DNA of 64,000 bases from Corallium rubrum (taxonomy: Eukaryota; Cnidaria; Anthozoa; Scleralcyonacea; Coralliidae). Of this stretch, positions 11,118 to 23,496 are shown piece by piece. The notes beneath the pieces are model-generated. The model was not told the origin of the DNA. It searched no databases and saw only the letters and a program-made list of their open reading frames with translations. The stretch is taken from the NCBI GenBank assembly GCA_964035015.1, contig CAXIUP010000112.1:1-64000 (forward strand). The letters run 5' to 3'. Both the position numbers and the translations under genes were made by a program. How positions within the stretch are numbered: position 1 is the first letter of the stretch; each line of letters begins with the position of its first letter.

Positions 11118-13525
11118 TATTTTATAAGATATGGTGGGTAGTGAGACCTTCACTGGCGTTGAGTGAGGACCAATTTGGAGCATAATACTTTGTGTTGTAC
11201 CACGGCGGCGACAACGCACTGTTATTTGTGGTATGTTACATAAATTTGCCAGTTCATTTCGCTCATTTTTAAGCCTAATACTTTACGTTTGACCACAGCA
11301 GTTGAGTTTCACGTGAAGTGTCTAGTCTCAGTCAATAGGTTGTAAAATATGCCTGCGGTTTGATGTATGTTTTGGGAGAAGAATGAAGCGTAGAAGGATT
11401 AATGTAGGTCTGTGCTTTGGATAACCCTCGACGCGTTTCGACCTTCCAGTCTTCTTCAGGAGGGATTTTGAGTCGATGTTGAAATCAGTGATGTTAAGAC
11501 GAAATTACAGATATTAGCATTAGAATTACAGCAATACTGAAGTATAATAATAGACAAGTTAAAAATAAAATAAAAATCAAGTCTTACTGAATGTCCTTGT
11601 AGTTTTGGTGTAGTCCGTAATGTACTGGCATCCGTGGTCGACTTTATAAATGGGTGAATTTCCCGCTCCTCTGTCCCGTGTCGATAGTTGGCGTAAACAG
11701 GTTTAGTTATCGCGTGGTTTGTGGTTTTAGTTATGTCGCTGTTACGTCAGAAGTAAAAGGATTATTGTGTAATCTGTCTAGTGGTGAGTGAGATGGTACA
11801 GCTACATGTCGGTTAGTGTTCGTTCCAGTTGTAGTTTAATTAAAAGTCAGTTTACAATTGACAATTGTAAATAAAATGTCGTAGATGTCAGTACTCGCAT
11901 CAGTTGGTTGGAATCATGCAGTTAACAACTATAAGTAAACCGTCGTACGTCAGTAGGTGTAGGTATATATAGTTATGATTGTGAGTAAAACGTCTATAGA
12001 TGTAAGTGAAACGTCGTAGATGTCAGTTCAGTTAACCATTGTAACTGGTTAAACGTCGTAGACGTCGTAGACGTCGGTTAGCATTGTAATAGTAAGTTTA
12101 GGTCAAATACAACAGTCGTTGTGAAGGGAGACTTGATTTAGCTCCAATGTTTTCCCATAAGTGAGTGAGACCTTCACTGGCGTTGTGTGAGGACTAATTT
12201 GGAGCATTTGTGTTCTACCACGGTGGCGACAACGCACTGTAATTAGTGGTATATGTGCCTTAAAATTTGCCAGTTGTTTCCGCTCATTTTTAGGCCTAAT
12301 AGTTTACGTTTCACCACAGCAGTTAATTTTCACGTGAAGTGTCTAGTTTCATTCAAAGTCTTACAGAATATCTCTGTAGTAACGTACTGGCATCCGTGGT
12401 CGACTTCAGAAATTGGTAAATTCACCGCTCCTCTGTCCCGTGACGATAGTTGGCGTAAATTCGCATCAGTTGGTTTAAGTCCGTTAAAACTATAAGTAAA
12501 ACGTCGTAGGTCAGTAGGTGTCAGATATATAGATTTATATAATAAGGTAGGTAGTGGGACCTCCACCGGCGTTAATTTGTGGATAACACTAACCGACATG
12601 TAGCCGTACCATCTCACTCACCACTAGACAGATTACACAATAACCCTTTTACTTCTGACGTAACAGCGACATAACTAAAACCACAGAATAAAGACTATAC
12701 AGAAGGGCCACTCGGGTCGGAACCTTTGAAGTTTTTGTCTTCGCGCATGTCGCATTACGCATGTTGCTCAGCCAGTAAACTGCATGTTCTGGCCAATAAG
12801 CACGCTGAACTGGCTGTCCTAGCCAGTAAACTGCATATTTTTGCATAAAAATACGAGGACACGTTGTACCACTAAGTGGCCCTTCTGTATAGTCTTTATT
12901 CTGTGACTAAAACCACAAACCACGCGATAACTAAACCTGTTTACGCCAACCATCGACACGGGACAGAGGAGCGGGAAATTCACCCATTTATAAAGTCGAC
13001 CACGGATGCCAGTACGTTACGGACTACACCAAAACTACAAAGACATTCGGTAAGACTTGATTTTTATTTTATTTTTAACTTGTCTATTATTATACTTCAG
13101 TATTGCACGCGCATTCTAATATCTGTAATTTCGTCTTAACATTACTGATTTCGACATCGACTCAAAATCCCTCCTGAAGAAGACTGGAAGGTCGAAACGC
13201 GTCGAGGGTTATCCAAAGCACAGACCTACATTAATCCTTCTACGCTTCATTCTTCTCTCAAAACATACTTCAAACCGCAGGCATATTTTACAACCTATTG
13301 ACTGAAACTAGACACTTCACGTGAAACTCAACTGCTGTGGTCAAACGTAAAGTATTAGGCTTAAAAATGAGCGAAATGAACTGGCAAATTTATGTAACAT
13401 ACCACATACCACAAATAACAGTGCGTTGTCACCGCCGTGGTAGAACACAAAGTATTATGCTCCAAATTAGTCCTCACTCAACGCCAGTGAAGGTCTCACT
13501 ACCCACCATATCTTATAAAATTATA
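11118..13525. mobile_element. Multi-level palindromic element with hammerhead-like ends
   Basis: The outer arm 11118 to about 11815 is the reverse complement of about 12585-13525 once the 12682-12905 insertion is removed. A further copy of the arm start lies at 12161-12310, and a damaged, inverted copy of the terminal block lies near 12545. Both outer ends abut AT microsatellites. The arms hold a CTGAAGA...GGTCGAAACGCG hairpin (minus at 11436-11462, plus at 13174-13201). The middle carries about six imperfect copies of GTAAAACGTCGTAGATGTC (11870-12085). No coding capacity was found. The structure looks like inverted dimers of a non-autonomous retroelement end. Confidence 0.75.
12682..12905. 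mobile_element. 224-bp hAT-like MITE, 8-bp target duplication
   Basis: Perfect 30-bp terminal inverted repeats begin with CACAGAATAAAG. The 8-bp duplication ACTAAAAC flanks the element at 12674-12681 and 12906-12913. The opposite arm of the host palindrome (about 11715-11740) carries the uninterrupted site with one copy of ACTAAAAC, which confirms the boundaries. An 8-bp duplication and a short CA-starting end fit hAT. Confidence 0.9.
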
Positions 13526-13551
13526 ATATATATATATATATATATATATGA

Positions 13552-13685
13552 GGGCCACAAGTTTATCAGCCAATCGCTGTCATGTGTCACCCTCGTGAAA
13601 TAAAGTTGTTCATTCATTCATTCATTCATTCATTCATTCATTCATTCATTCATTCATTCATTCATTCATTCATTCATTCATTCAA
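13552..13685 (+). repeat. Retroposon 3' tail with (ATTC)n
   Basis: GAGGGCCACA...CATGTGTCACCCTCGTGAAATAAAGTTG is followed directly by about 18 copies of TTCA. The same tail type, with a different microsatellite, occurs inverted at 34801-34850. Looks like a LINE/SINE 3' end. Confidence 0.65.
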
Positions 13686-13973
13686 AAACTATAAAAGTGG
13701 GTTCTTCTATGTGAAAAAAACCATGACAAAACTCCAGGCCAATTAACGAAACATTATTAATTTAAAATTTTTACAGTAACTGCATTCTCATACAACAAAT
13801 GCACTGCAATCAGTCAAATGTTCAACTATAATTTTGCCATCATGATAGGCAAATCACAAATGCGCTTTTAATAATATATGCAACATAACAACTATAACAT
13901 TCCTTTTTATATAAAGTATTTCATTTTAATTTAACTGATCTGTAAAAACTAACAAAAAACAAACACCAAGTTA
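13686..13973. other. No gene recognised
   Basis: AT-rich sequence between the ATTC repeat and the Myb/SANT-like gene, probably containing the latter's 3' untranslated region. Confidence 0.4.
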
Positions 13974-14639
13974 CTAGGAACAACTCATGTGGTTAATTAT
14001 GTTTTGCAAGTGCAAGTAGCGTTTGAACATGTCTTGAGTTTGTGCTTTTTGGGCTTCAAACTCCTTGCTCCTTAATTCTAACTCCTGCTTTCGTACTTCC
14101 AGTTCTTTGGTTTTATATTCTAGTTCCATCTTCTTGTACTGTATCTCTTTATCCGCCTTTTCTCTCAGATAATCCATTGTTGTTGCTTTCTTTGCCCTGC
14201 AGCTATCCAAGCCTAGATCTGCTTTTCTTTTTGCTGTCTCACGAGCGGTTTCCAGTGCAACGAGTCCAACGTCCACTGCTTTATTTCTGTCGTCTTGTTT
14301 TACACTCTTTTCTTTCTCTCTTTTGTCTTCTTGACTTTCAAAAAGGGCAACGGCTTCTTCCATTGCACTATCAAATTCACTGGGCTCATCGGTGTTAATA
14401 CCTGTAGCGTTGATTTCCTCTCTTTCTCTTTTTTTAAATTTCTTTTCCAACAATGTAAAGCGGTCTCGCACAGCTCTTATATCCTTCAAGTTGAACACCA
14501 CATCTGCCCTTGAATTAAGATTATCAGCAATCTTTTGCCATGCGAGTCCTATTTGCCTTGTCCCTTTGGCATGATTGAAAGGACGTTCAGTAAGAATCTC
14601 TTTTACCATTTCCAGATCATGTACTTCTGTCCATCTCAT
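13974..14639 (-). CDS. Myb/SANT-like DNA-binding protein with long coiled coil
   Basis: The 221-residue frame starts RWTEVHDLEMVKEILTE, a Myb/SANT-like helix with the usual Trp, and continues GLAWQKIADNL, the second helix. The C-terminal half (about residues 95-205) is a charged coiled coil rich in Lys, Glu and Gln, as in the DNA-binding partners of transposons or host proteins derived from them. A splice acceptor-like TCTGCAG stands two bases before the ATG, so an upstream exon is possible. AAACTATAGTTT arrays start about 150 bp upstream; a functional link is only a guess. No neighbouring nuclease gene is visible. Confidence 0.6.
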   Translation of the reverse strand: MRWTEVHDLEMVKEILTERPFNHAKGTRQIGLAWQKIADNLNSRADVVFNLKDIRAVRDRFTLLEKKFKKREREEINATGINTDEPSEFDSAMEEAVALFESQEDKREKEKSVKQDDRNKAVDVGLVALETARETAKRKADLGLDSCRAKKATTMDYLREKADKEIQYKKMELEYKTKELEVRKQELELRSKEFEAQKAQTQDMFKRYLHLQNIINHMSCS

Positions 14640-14788
14640 CGCTGCAGATTTACTGTCAAACGTAAAGTAAATAAAATAAGTAATTTGGTTGCCACATACA
14701 GAAAATAATTACATAGTTTTATTTAAAATCACGTTAAAGTTAAATCACTTACCCGACTGTATTTAAATCTGCCATCCCTTACAAAAAT

Positions 14789-15127
14789 AAACTATAGTTT
14801 TCCATCCAAAACTATAGTTTTCAATAAAAAACTAAAGTTTTTCAGCGAAATACTATAGTTTTCGTTCAAACTATAGTTCTGGAAATTAAACTATAGTTGT
14901 AACTAAAGTTTACTTGGGCAATGAACTATAGTTTCCCTTCCAGAAACTTTAGTTATTACCTGATTACTATAGTTTTCATAAAAACTATAGTTTTTAAGAT
15001 CAAATTATAGTTACTATGCAATAACTATAGTTGTTTACAGCTGAACTATAGTTTTCCAACTGGAAAATATTAAACAAACTTTAGTTTGTTTTGACAACTG
15101 TAGTTTCTAAAGAAACTATAGTTTTTA
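14789..15127. repeat. Cluster of the palindromic word AAACTATAGTTT (left)
   Basis: More than a dozen copies or one-base variants of AAACTATAGTTT at irregular spacing. The word is its own reverse complement. A matching cluster lies at 19862-20096. It is not a regular tandem repeat, because the sequence between words is unrelated. Confidence 0.8.
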
Positions 15128-15427
15128 CAATTCAAATAGTATGTATCTGTGAATTATGGCGAAACTATGAAAAGTATAACAGTAAGGTATCAATTGGTAT
15201 AAACTCACAAATCTATTCATTTTATACCTGCTGGTTAGGCAATTGTTAATTGAACTATGGTGACTTCTATCAACTAAGACAGAAACTGAAAAGTGTAAAA
15301 AACGTTTTTATTATAATATACATAATTACAGTTATTAGAATAACAAACGAACAAAAAGTTCCTTTTAATTAATACTATTTAGATATAGGGTATTTCATTT
15401 ACGTATTAGTATTACATATTAAACTCA

Positions 15428-17067
15428 TACACTGTAAAAACTGACTGATTAAAGTAACCTTTTTTTTTGGTTGCGACCAATATGGAATGGTCTTATAAAA
15501 AAACAAAGCTTTCAAAAAACACGCCGTTCACAATAACACACGGACTTTCTTAAGAATAACACACCATTTGACTGACACATCTTATAAAAAACACACCTTT
15601 CAAAAAACACACCTTTCATAATAACACATTTTGAGTTACACATCTTTATGAGGAATACAACTTTCGAAAAACATAGCACATCGTTTGAAATAATACACTG
15701 TTCAAATAGAGTACTTTCGGTAGTAATAACAAACGCTTTGGTAGTAATAATAAAACACATCTTTTAAATATAATACAACATTACAACATTTGTTTAGCCT
15801 AAATATCCCTACGTTTAAAACTTTATATCTATACCTAAATGTGCATGAAGTAATTCCGAATCAATGCGTGTGTAATTTCGAAACAGAATAGCATATCAGA
15901 ATTCAGAAAGAAAGGCTACAGGTAATAAAAATTTTTGCTAAATAGCGCCGTCACCAGTGCAGAGGCCCCCTCTAGCCAGTGTCGTACCCAGCCCCCAGGC
16001 GCATGTAGCCACGATACCGCGCATGCTCCGCGCAGCGAGCGCGCATTGATACTTGGGATAGCGTCATCCCATCTCAGTGCGCCACGTTTGAAATTCACTT
16101 GTGATGGACTGATGGTGTTTTGAGATTCAAGCTACATAAACCCTTGGAAATAAGACTTTTTGTTTGCGAAGAGATCAGGAAGACAGTCTTCACCGAAATA
16201 ACATGTTCTTCTACGGAAAGATTTAACTAAAAGCCATGGAAATCGAGTTGAACCAACAAAGTCCTAGAAGCTTCGCTCGCACGAGGCTACCAGCAAGGTA
16301 AAGAGATTCAGTAATCGTTTGTTTTATATTGTCCTACTTATTGTAATGTGAAATTTTCTCTGGCTCTCGTTGTCAATTTCCTGTTTGATTGTCCATTACA
16401 AACCATTTTATACTGATCGAAGTTAGTGTAGTTGAAGTCAATGTTTATTATTAAAGTCATCATCTTTTGTCGTCAACAATGTTGGCTTAATCTCTTCTTG
16501 TCTTCACAATTTTACAGTAATAGTCAATTGTGGTTCCTAACAAACTCTCAAATCATTCTAAGGATTATCTTATGTAAAACTAAAGCATTCAGATTTTGAG
16601 GTAAAAGTTATTTGTGATTATATGAAATATTAAATTGTTGGTATTAAACAGACTAACAGTAAAGTATGTTTTGTGTGCGTTTGTTTGTCTGCTTATTCAT
16701 TCATATATTATTTTCTCTTGTTTTCTAGTCCATAGGGTAGAGTTACCATGTTCAGTTGTGTTCAACCATTCAACTTGCTGTCTATATTGGTAAGTAAAAT
16801 CCTTAAATAATACTGGTAGTTTATTTATTGATCAATGACATAATGATTTATTCCAATAGGCATGTTTATATTTCAAAATACTATTAGCAGATTATATATT
16901 GGTCTAACTGTATGTCTTTTTTAAAGTGACACTGATGCTGTATACTGAGATTTTTAATACACACACACACATATATATATATATACACACAGACGGACGG
17001 ATGGATGGACGGATGGATGGACGGACGGACGGACAGATGGATGGATGGATGGATGGATGGACGGATG

Positions 17068-17105
<38 letters not shown>

Positions 17106-17124
17106 GATATATACTATATTTATA

Positions 17125-17165
<41 letters not shown>

Positions 17166-17186
17166 GTATATATTTATGTATATATT

Positions 17187-17229
<43 letters not shown>

Positions 17230-17266
17230 ATATGTATATATTTATGTATATATTTATGTATATATT

Positions 17267-17323
<57 letters not shown>

Positions 17324-19033
17324 GTAAAGAACACATATCACACATCTGGATATTTAATATTTTAGAAAGTTGACCGGTTTGATAAAATATAAGTCTCAAA
17401 CTGGTATAATGTCATACTAATAATATTGGTATAATTTTAGTGACATACAGATACTGTATATTCCTTATACATTACTGAACATCCCTATATTCTAATTGTG
17501 TTCAAAAATACAAGAATTCTGCTAGGAAAGTAGAATTTTCTGTCCAAATTGTTTGTTCGGTAACTGCAATCTTGTAGTTAGGAGGAATGTATGAGCATGT
17601 GACCTTTGGAGGGAATCTTACTCTTGATCCTGGGAAGCTAGTCAGCTAGTAGGTCATTATCACATCTGAGAGCCCATCTGTGATACAATGTATGATGGAA
17701 GATAGTCCCTAAATTATACTTCGTAATTATAAAGTTTAATATTGACATTAATTCACACTCCAGCAGATGATTTTACTCTCTAAGGGGTGGTAACAATGGT
17801 ATTGGGTCAAGTGATTATTACTTATTCCTGCCTGAACCAGCCAAAAATGTCTCTTTTATTGTGTTACTAAGTTTATCAGCAGCTGATGATTCCTATTGTA
17901 GGCATCAATGGGTTAAATGGAGTGAATATTTAAACAAACAAAAATTACAACTGAACAAAATCAAAATTTTAGCTTATAAATTGAAATTTTGAGTTTAAAT
18001 ATTTGAGTTAATTAAATATTATTTAACAAATTCTTGAACTAATTTAAATTCTCATTTTACAGGACCAGACCAGTACACATTGAGTGATGCAAAAGCCAAC
18101 TTCTCAACGAAAGAAAAGGGTAGTTGATCTTCAAGATGATTCAGCTGATGTTCCCTTGTCATTGTGTCATTGCTGATTGGATTGTTGTTAAGTACACTTT
18201 GAAAATAACCAACATTCTATAAAATATCTCATGTAGTATCCTAAATGCTGAATGACGTATTTCGGATATAGATGCAGAACCACATACATGTAACATTGTG
18301 GTTAGTCTAGGATTTTTAGCTATCAGTTAATATTTGGGAATTTGAACTGCCAAAAATGGTTTGCATATGACCATTTTCCTGTATACCATGTATATAATTA
18401 GTAGTTATTATTATAGTACGTGACTGTATACATATACTTTAATGTCATCCTGATGTAAACACTCACAGTTCATGTGTTAAAGTATATTAATTATGTTGAC
18501 AATGTTAAACAGGGCATGTTGCATAGCACGCCTTTGTATTAACACACCTACAGTATACAGTAACACATCTTAACATGTGTTAATATAACATACCAAGGTG
18601 TGTTAAATAACCAACTCTTAAGGTGTGTTAGAAAACCTAACTTAAGGTGTGTTAAAATTTGGACAAAAAAGGTGTGTTAATTATTTAACACACCTTTTCT
18701 TAGAGTGAGTTATTCTAATTTATGGGTCCAACAAGATGGTGCGATCTCTGAGTTAGCATTTTTTTGGATAAAAGAAAGTTTCACTTGTACCAATTAGCTT
18801 TGACTTCTGTCACAACCTTAATTAATTAATTATTTATTTAAATGTATGTGAATTGTAGGCAACATTTCTTGCAAGTAAGCAGTGAGTAAAACATGCAAAA
18901 CTGATACTTTTTCATGTTGCTGGTATTTGTTATAGTTACTATTTCAACCAATTAAAAGTTGGTTGAATCTACCATTTGAATTTCTCTTGACCAATGCATT
19001 TGGTTGTTTCAACCAGTCAGTTTTTACAGTGTA
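15428..19033. mobile_element. 3.6 kb TIR element with AACACACC-word clusters
   Basis: TACACTGTAAAAACTGACT at 15428 is exactly mirrored at 19015-19033, and TA lies at both outer edges. Just inside each end is a cluster of AACACACCTT / AAGGTGTGTT words (15513-15760 and 18470-18716). The interior has a GC-rich stretch (15945-16090), a GGAC/GGAT plus AT/TTTATG microsatellite (16960-17330), and no gene that I can support. A possible last exon-like stretch is the 18060-18140 region after a TTTACAG. Confidence 0.6.
16960..17330. repeat. Compound microsatellite (CA)n(GGAC/GGAT)n(AT)n(TTTATG)n
   Basis: Successive blocks of ACAC, GGATGGAC and long AT with TTTATGTATATA variants. Open frames here are artefacts. 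Confidence 0.9.
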
Positions 19034-19119
19034 TACCTCTCACCAACGCAAACATGCATATATCGATATATCGATGATGTTTCGAAAATGTTTAACTTTT
19101 TTTTAACGTTTTAATTAGG

Positions 19120-19405
19120 GAGCGGCGCGAAAAATAACAATAGGGTGCCTGCAGCCGCTCCCTTCCCCAATCACGCAGGCTATCAGATCGCAGGAAATGC
19201 CATTTTAGAAACCCCAATTTCAAAAATTTTCAGGGGGGCATGCCCCCACACCCCCTAGATCTGTGGACCATAACTTTGACTGACATTTTCAAAATCCTAA
19301 ATCCACCCCTGCGTGAATGTTAAAAGACCTGTGATAGAAGAAGATGTTATAAAAGCTATTAAATTTAAGCTAAACAACGAAGAAGGCGCATGGAAGAAAT
19401 AAAAC
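19120..19405 (+). repeat. Repeat fragment with G-rich tail and short coding remnant
   Basis: A GGGGGGCATGCCCCC hairpin and CCACCCCTG are typical of a dispersed repeat end. From about 19318 a short stretch reads VKRPVIEEDVIKAIKFKLNN and on to a stop, which looks like a piece of a transposon-encoded protein. Too short to assign. Confidence 0.35.
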
Positions 19406-19861
19406 AACTTAGTTGAAGGTGTGGCATCAAAAGAGAACATTTCCCCTCAAAATGAAAACATTCAACTTGATTTAAAATTAGTTTATATTTATTATTATTT
19501 CCATTAAAAAATGTTGCATGTTAACTTCGTACTTAATAGTTTAACTTTATTGCATGTTTTTATCAAGTTAATAAACCTTTAAATATATGAAATGAAAATG
19601 CTGTTATTTATTACTTTGAATCCAACTTGCAAAATAGGTGTTTCCCTGTTTGATTACACAATTGGCAAAGCATCTTAGCCAATTATGTGATCAACCAGGG
19701 AAAGACTATGTGCTTGTGTAAACCAATTATTATGGTGCCTGAAAATGTCAAAGGTGAAACCTACAGGCTTGTTTATTCCCCACAAAAATATTTCATTCTC
19801 GCAAAAAATATTGGTTGGAAAATAATAAACGTAACGAAAACTATGATTCTGGCATTCTGCA
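19406..19861. other. No gene recognised
   Basis: AT-rich. One 17-bp inverted repeat near 19640-19700 (TTTCCCTGTTTGATTACA / GATCAACCAGGGAAA, with AATTGGC in between) suggests a small MITE. Confidence 0.4.
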
Positions 19862-20096
19862 AACTATAATTTTCTTAAGTATAGTTTTCTTTAAAACTAT
19901 AGTTTGTTAAACGAAAGTTTGTTTTGAAAACTATAGTTTTGTTCCAAAATACTTTCATGGTTTTAAAACTATAGTTAAAAAAAACTATAGTTTAAAGCAT
20001 TAACTATAGTTTATGAAACTATAGTTTTGGTTTAAAAACTATAGTTTATGAAACTATAGTTTTGGTTTAAAAACTATAGTTTTTACAACTATACAC
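19862..20096. repeat. Cluster of the palindromic word AAACTATAGTTT (right)
   Basis: About ten copies of AAACTATAGTTT or close variants, matching the left cluster at 14789-15127. The next element begins at its right edge with TACACTGTAAATC. Confidence 0.8.
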
Positions 20097-20995
20097 TGTA
20101 AATCTGGGAGTGTTGCCACAACACCAAAATCGGTGTAAATTCTTGCAGCTGTGGGGACACCAAAAAGGTGTAAACTAACACCAAAACTGGTGTAAGGTTA
20201 CACTGCCGAAAGAGTAAATTGACTGTAAGTTGGTGTAAAACTACACCAAAAACTGGTGTAATCTAACCTTTCAACCGTGTAAAATTACACTGGAAGTGTG
20301 TCTTTACACTGTATTGGGGTAAAATAGCTTGCAGCTGTGTGGACACCATCTTGGTGTAAATTTACACTTGGAGAGTAATCTTACACCAAAACATGTTCTT
20401 TTACACCAATACAGTGTAAATTAGCTTGCAGCTATGTGGACACCATCTTGGTGTAAATTTACACTTGGAGAGTAAACTTGCACCAAAACATGTTGTTTTA
20501 CACCAATACAGTGTAAATTAGCTTGCAGCCGTGTGGACACCATCTTGGTGTAAATTTACACTTTGAGAGTAAACTTACACCAAAACATGTTCTTTTACAC
20601 CAATACAGTGTAAATTAGCTTGCAGCTGTGTGGACACCATCTTGGTGTAAATTTACACTTGGAGAGTAAACTTACACCAAAACATGTTCTTTTACACCAA
20701 TACAGTGTAAATTAGCTTGCAGCTGTGTGGACACCACCTTGGTGTAAATTTATACTTGGAGAGTAAACTTACACCAAAACATGTTCTTTTACACCAATAC
20801 AGTGTAAATTAGCTTGTAGCTGTGTGGACACCATCTTGGTGTAAATTTACACTTGGGGAGTAAACTTGCACCAAAACATGTTCTTTTACACTGATACAGT
20901 GTGAATTAGCTTGCAGCTCTGTGGACACCATCTTGGTGTAAATTTACACTTCGAGAGTAAACTTACACCAAAACCACTTCTTGTTGAACTGACAG
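20097..20995. repeat. 97-bp tandem repeat rich in TTACACC/GGTGTAA words
   Basis: The anchor TAGCTTGCAGCTGTG recurs at 20331, 20428, 20525, 20622, 20719, 20816 and 20913, exactly 97 bp apart each time. The first 190 bases are non-tandem but contain the same TTACACC and GGTGTAA words. It ends about 70 bases before the polyadenylation signal of the SAM-domain gene. Confidence 0.9.
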
Positions 20996-21086
20996 GAGTA
21001 AAAAGTATAGTACCTACAATGGAGAATAAACATTAAAAAGTATAGTAGAATAAACATTAAAAAGTATAGTAGTATAAAAAACTGGT

Positions 21087-21092
21087 TTTATT
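21087..21092 (-). other. Polyadenylation signal of the SAM-domain gene
   Basis: AATAAA on the minus strand, 38 bases after the stop codon. Confidence 0.5.
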
Positions 21093-21129
21093 ACTAGTTG
21101 AAAATTAACAATATATTACAATAAAAAAC

Positions 21130-23464
21130 TCATTGAAAAAGTTCATTCATAAAAATTAAAACCTTAGTGGGGACTTTCAAACGATCAAACACTTTTAAAA
21201 CACAACGTTGTAAAAAGAAAAAGGTATTAAAACATTCTTTGGGATATTCTAAATTGCAAACATAGTACAAAAACATTAATGATGATACGGCTGATATAAT
21301 AGTATCAGCTTCTAACAGAACTTCCTTCTCTCCCGCAATATAAACTGTTTTGACAGGGCCAGCAGTTTCTTCACTCAGAATAAGGAAAGGTGAAATGGGA
21401 CAACTGTCTTCATTTACAATATCTTGAGGATTTTCTGCAACCTTTAAAAAAGGAAAATGAAATAAATATTGATTTAACATTTGAAAGCAGTTTTACTTTT
21501 GTAAAATGTCATTTATAGAATAGCATACAATAATGAATAATTTACCTTGTAAAAATAGTCCTCTGGATGAGGGTTCTTCTTGGTTACTTTTTCCAAAAGG
21601 AATGGTAAAAGCGATAATGCGACGATAACTTTCTCCTCTATATTAAAAAGAAATAAAACATATCTGTGTAAGTACAAGTGAAGAATAGGCGGGTTTCAGG
21701 GTGTTGCGCGCGCATCATTTTTCAAAAAACTGGCAAGCTCCACTCAAAGTAAACATACTGTTTAAAATAAACAAAGTGTAGATACAGTTTCTGGATATAA
21801 AACATTGTTATTCTGCTGTTGTTGGCTCGCTAGCAAGTCTGTTTGCCATTCCTTACTTTGTGGGGAGCCCACCAATTTCTTTCCAAAACGATGCGCACGC
21901 AACACCCTGAAACTCGTCTATTCTTAGTTGGCCAACCCATTACTCAGGCTGAATACAATCATCTGGCAATATTAAATGTATTATGAAGTGAACTCTTACC
22001 ATCAGTCAATTTATTTTCTCCATCCTCATCACATTCTTTGCATTCGGCCACAAGCCTTTCCTGTTCAGGTGGCAATTTCTTTGACTCTGCAACCTTTATT
22101 ATCCGCGGTGCCAAATTAAGCAAATTAGCTTTTATCAACTCAGCCACACTTTCATCTGACAATAGCCGCACATACTCTGCTTCTAACTAAAAGTATGACA
22201 AAACAGTTAAAGATCAGATTACATGTATGTCCATCACTTTCCAAACAGTGGTTTAGTTTATTCATTATCTGAACACTTCAGGTTTCTGTAGCAAGTATTC
22301 CCTGATAGCAGAGTCTTTATAAAACGAGTCTCTGCCCTGATATGTACATCCTGGTTACTGGCCTCATATGAACATGCCCTCAATTATTTAACCCTTTATG
22401 ACCCAGGTCTCCAATTGACAAATAAAATCATCTAGCGTTAGCCAGAGTAAAATACTAAAGGCACTCTTGGGCATTAAAGGGTTAATCAAGATAGTTTCTT
22501 AACCCTTTATTACCCAGGAGGGTTAAACTTCTCTAAAATTTGAAAGATGACTTGCACACAATTATAATAAACAACTTGCCTGTCCTTCCTCAAATAGAAA
22601 AGGGTATTTGCCATTGATTTCTTTCAAAGTGTGCTTGCCACTGTTCACCATTTTACGTCGGAAGGAAAATGTGAGCTGCATTTTCTTATTGACAAGTGAC
22701 ATATTCGGCTGTTTTTTCTTTATTTCTCTTTGCATCCAAGAAATGTGGGCTATACACGATTGGTCGTCTTCTCCATCAATGGCTGGTGGCTCCCAATTTA
22801 TTACTCCTCTTTGATTTGAAAATGGAATCTTAGCAGGCTGCCCAGATTCACCAAGATGTTTTCTTTTCCTTGCCACCACAACAGGATCTCTTGTTTCATT
22901 CCGCAGTTCATTTTTAACCTTATCACCAATCTGGCGATACCAAGTTTCCTAGGAAAAGAAATGCCGAGTATTAGAAATAGTTGTTGGTAAAGGTTATGTA
23001 CAGGTCAGTATAGGTCTAGTTACTGTATGTACTGTATAGGTCAGTGGTTCAAACACCATATTCAAAACTACGCATATGATTGGCTATTGAAATAGCCAAT
23101 CATAGCAAATCAAATACTTAATTCACAAAACCATTTGTGAACTTCTGCAAGCAACATGAGAATGTTGCAACATACTGATATATACAGTATATATATATAT
23201 ACAGTATATATATATATATAGTATAGTATATATATATATATATATACAGTATATATATATATATACAGTATATATATATATATACAGTATATATATATAT
23301 ATATACAGTATATATATATATATATACAGTATATATATATATACAGTATATATATATATACAGTATATATATATATACAGTATATATATATATACAGTAT
23401 ATATATATATATATACAGTATATATATATATACAGTATATATATATACAGTATATATATATATA

Positions 23465-23496
<32 letters not shown>

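Noticed and set aside
15512-15760. Minus-strand 82-codon Cys/Val/Phe frame
   Set aside because: Translation of the AACACACC word cluster.
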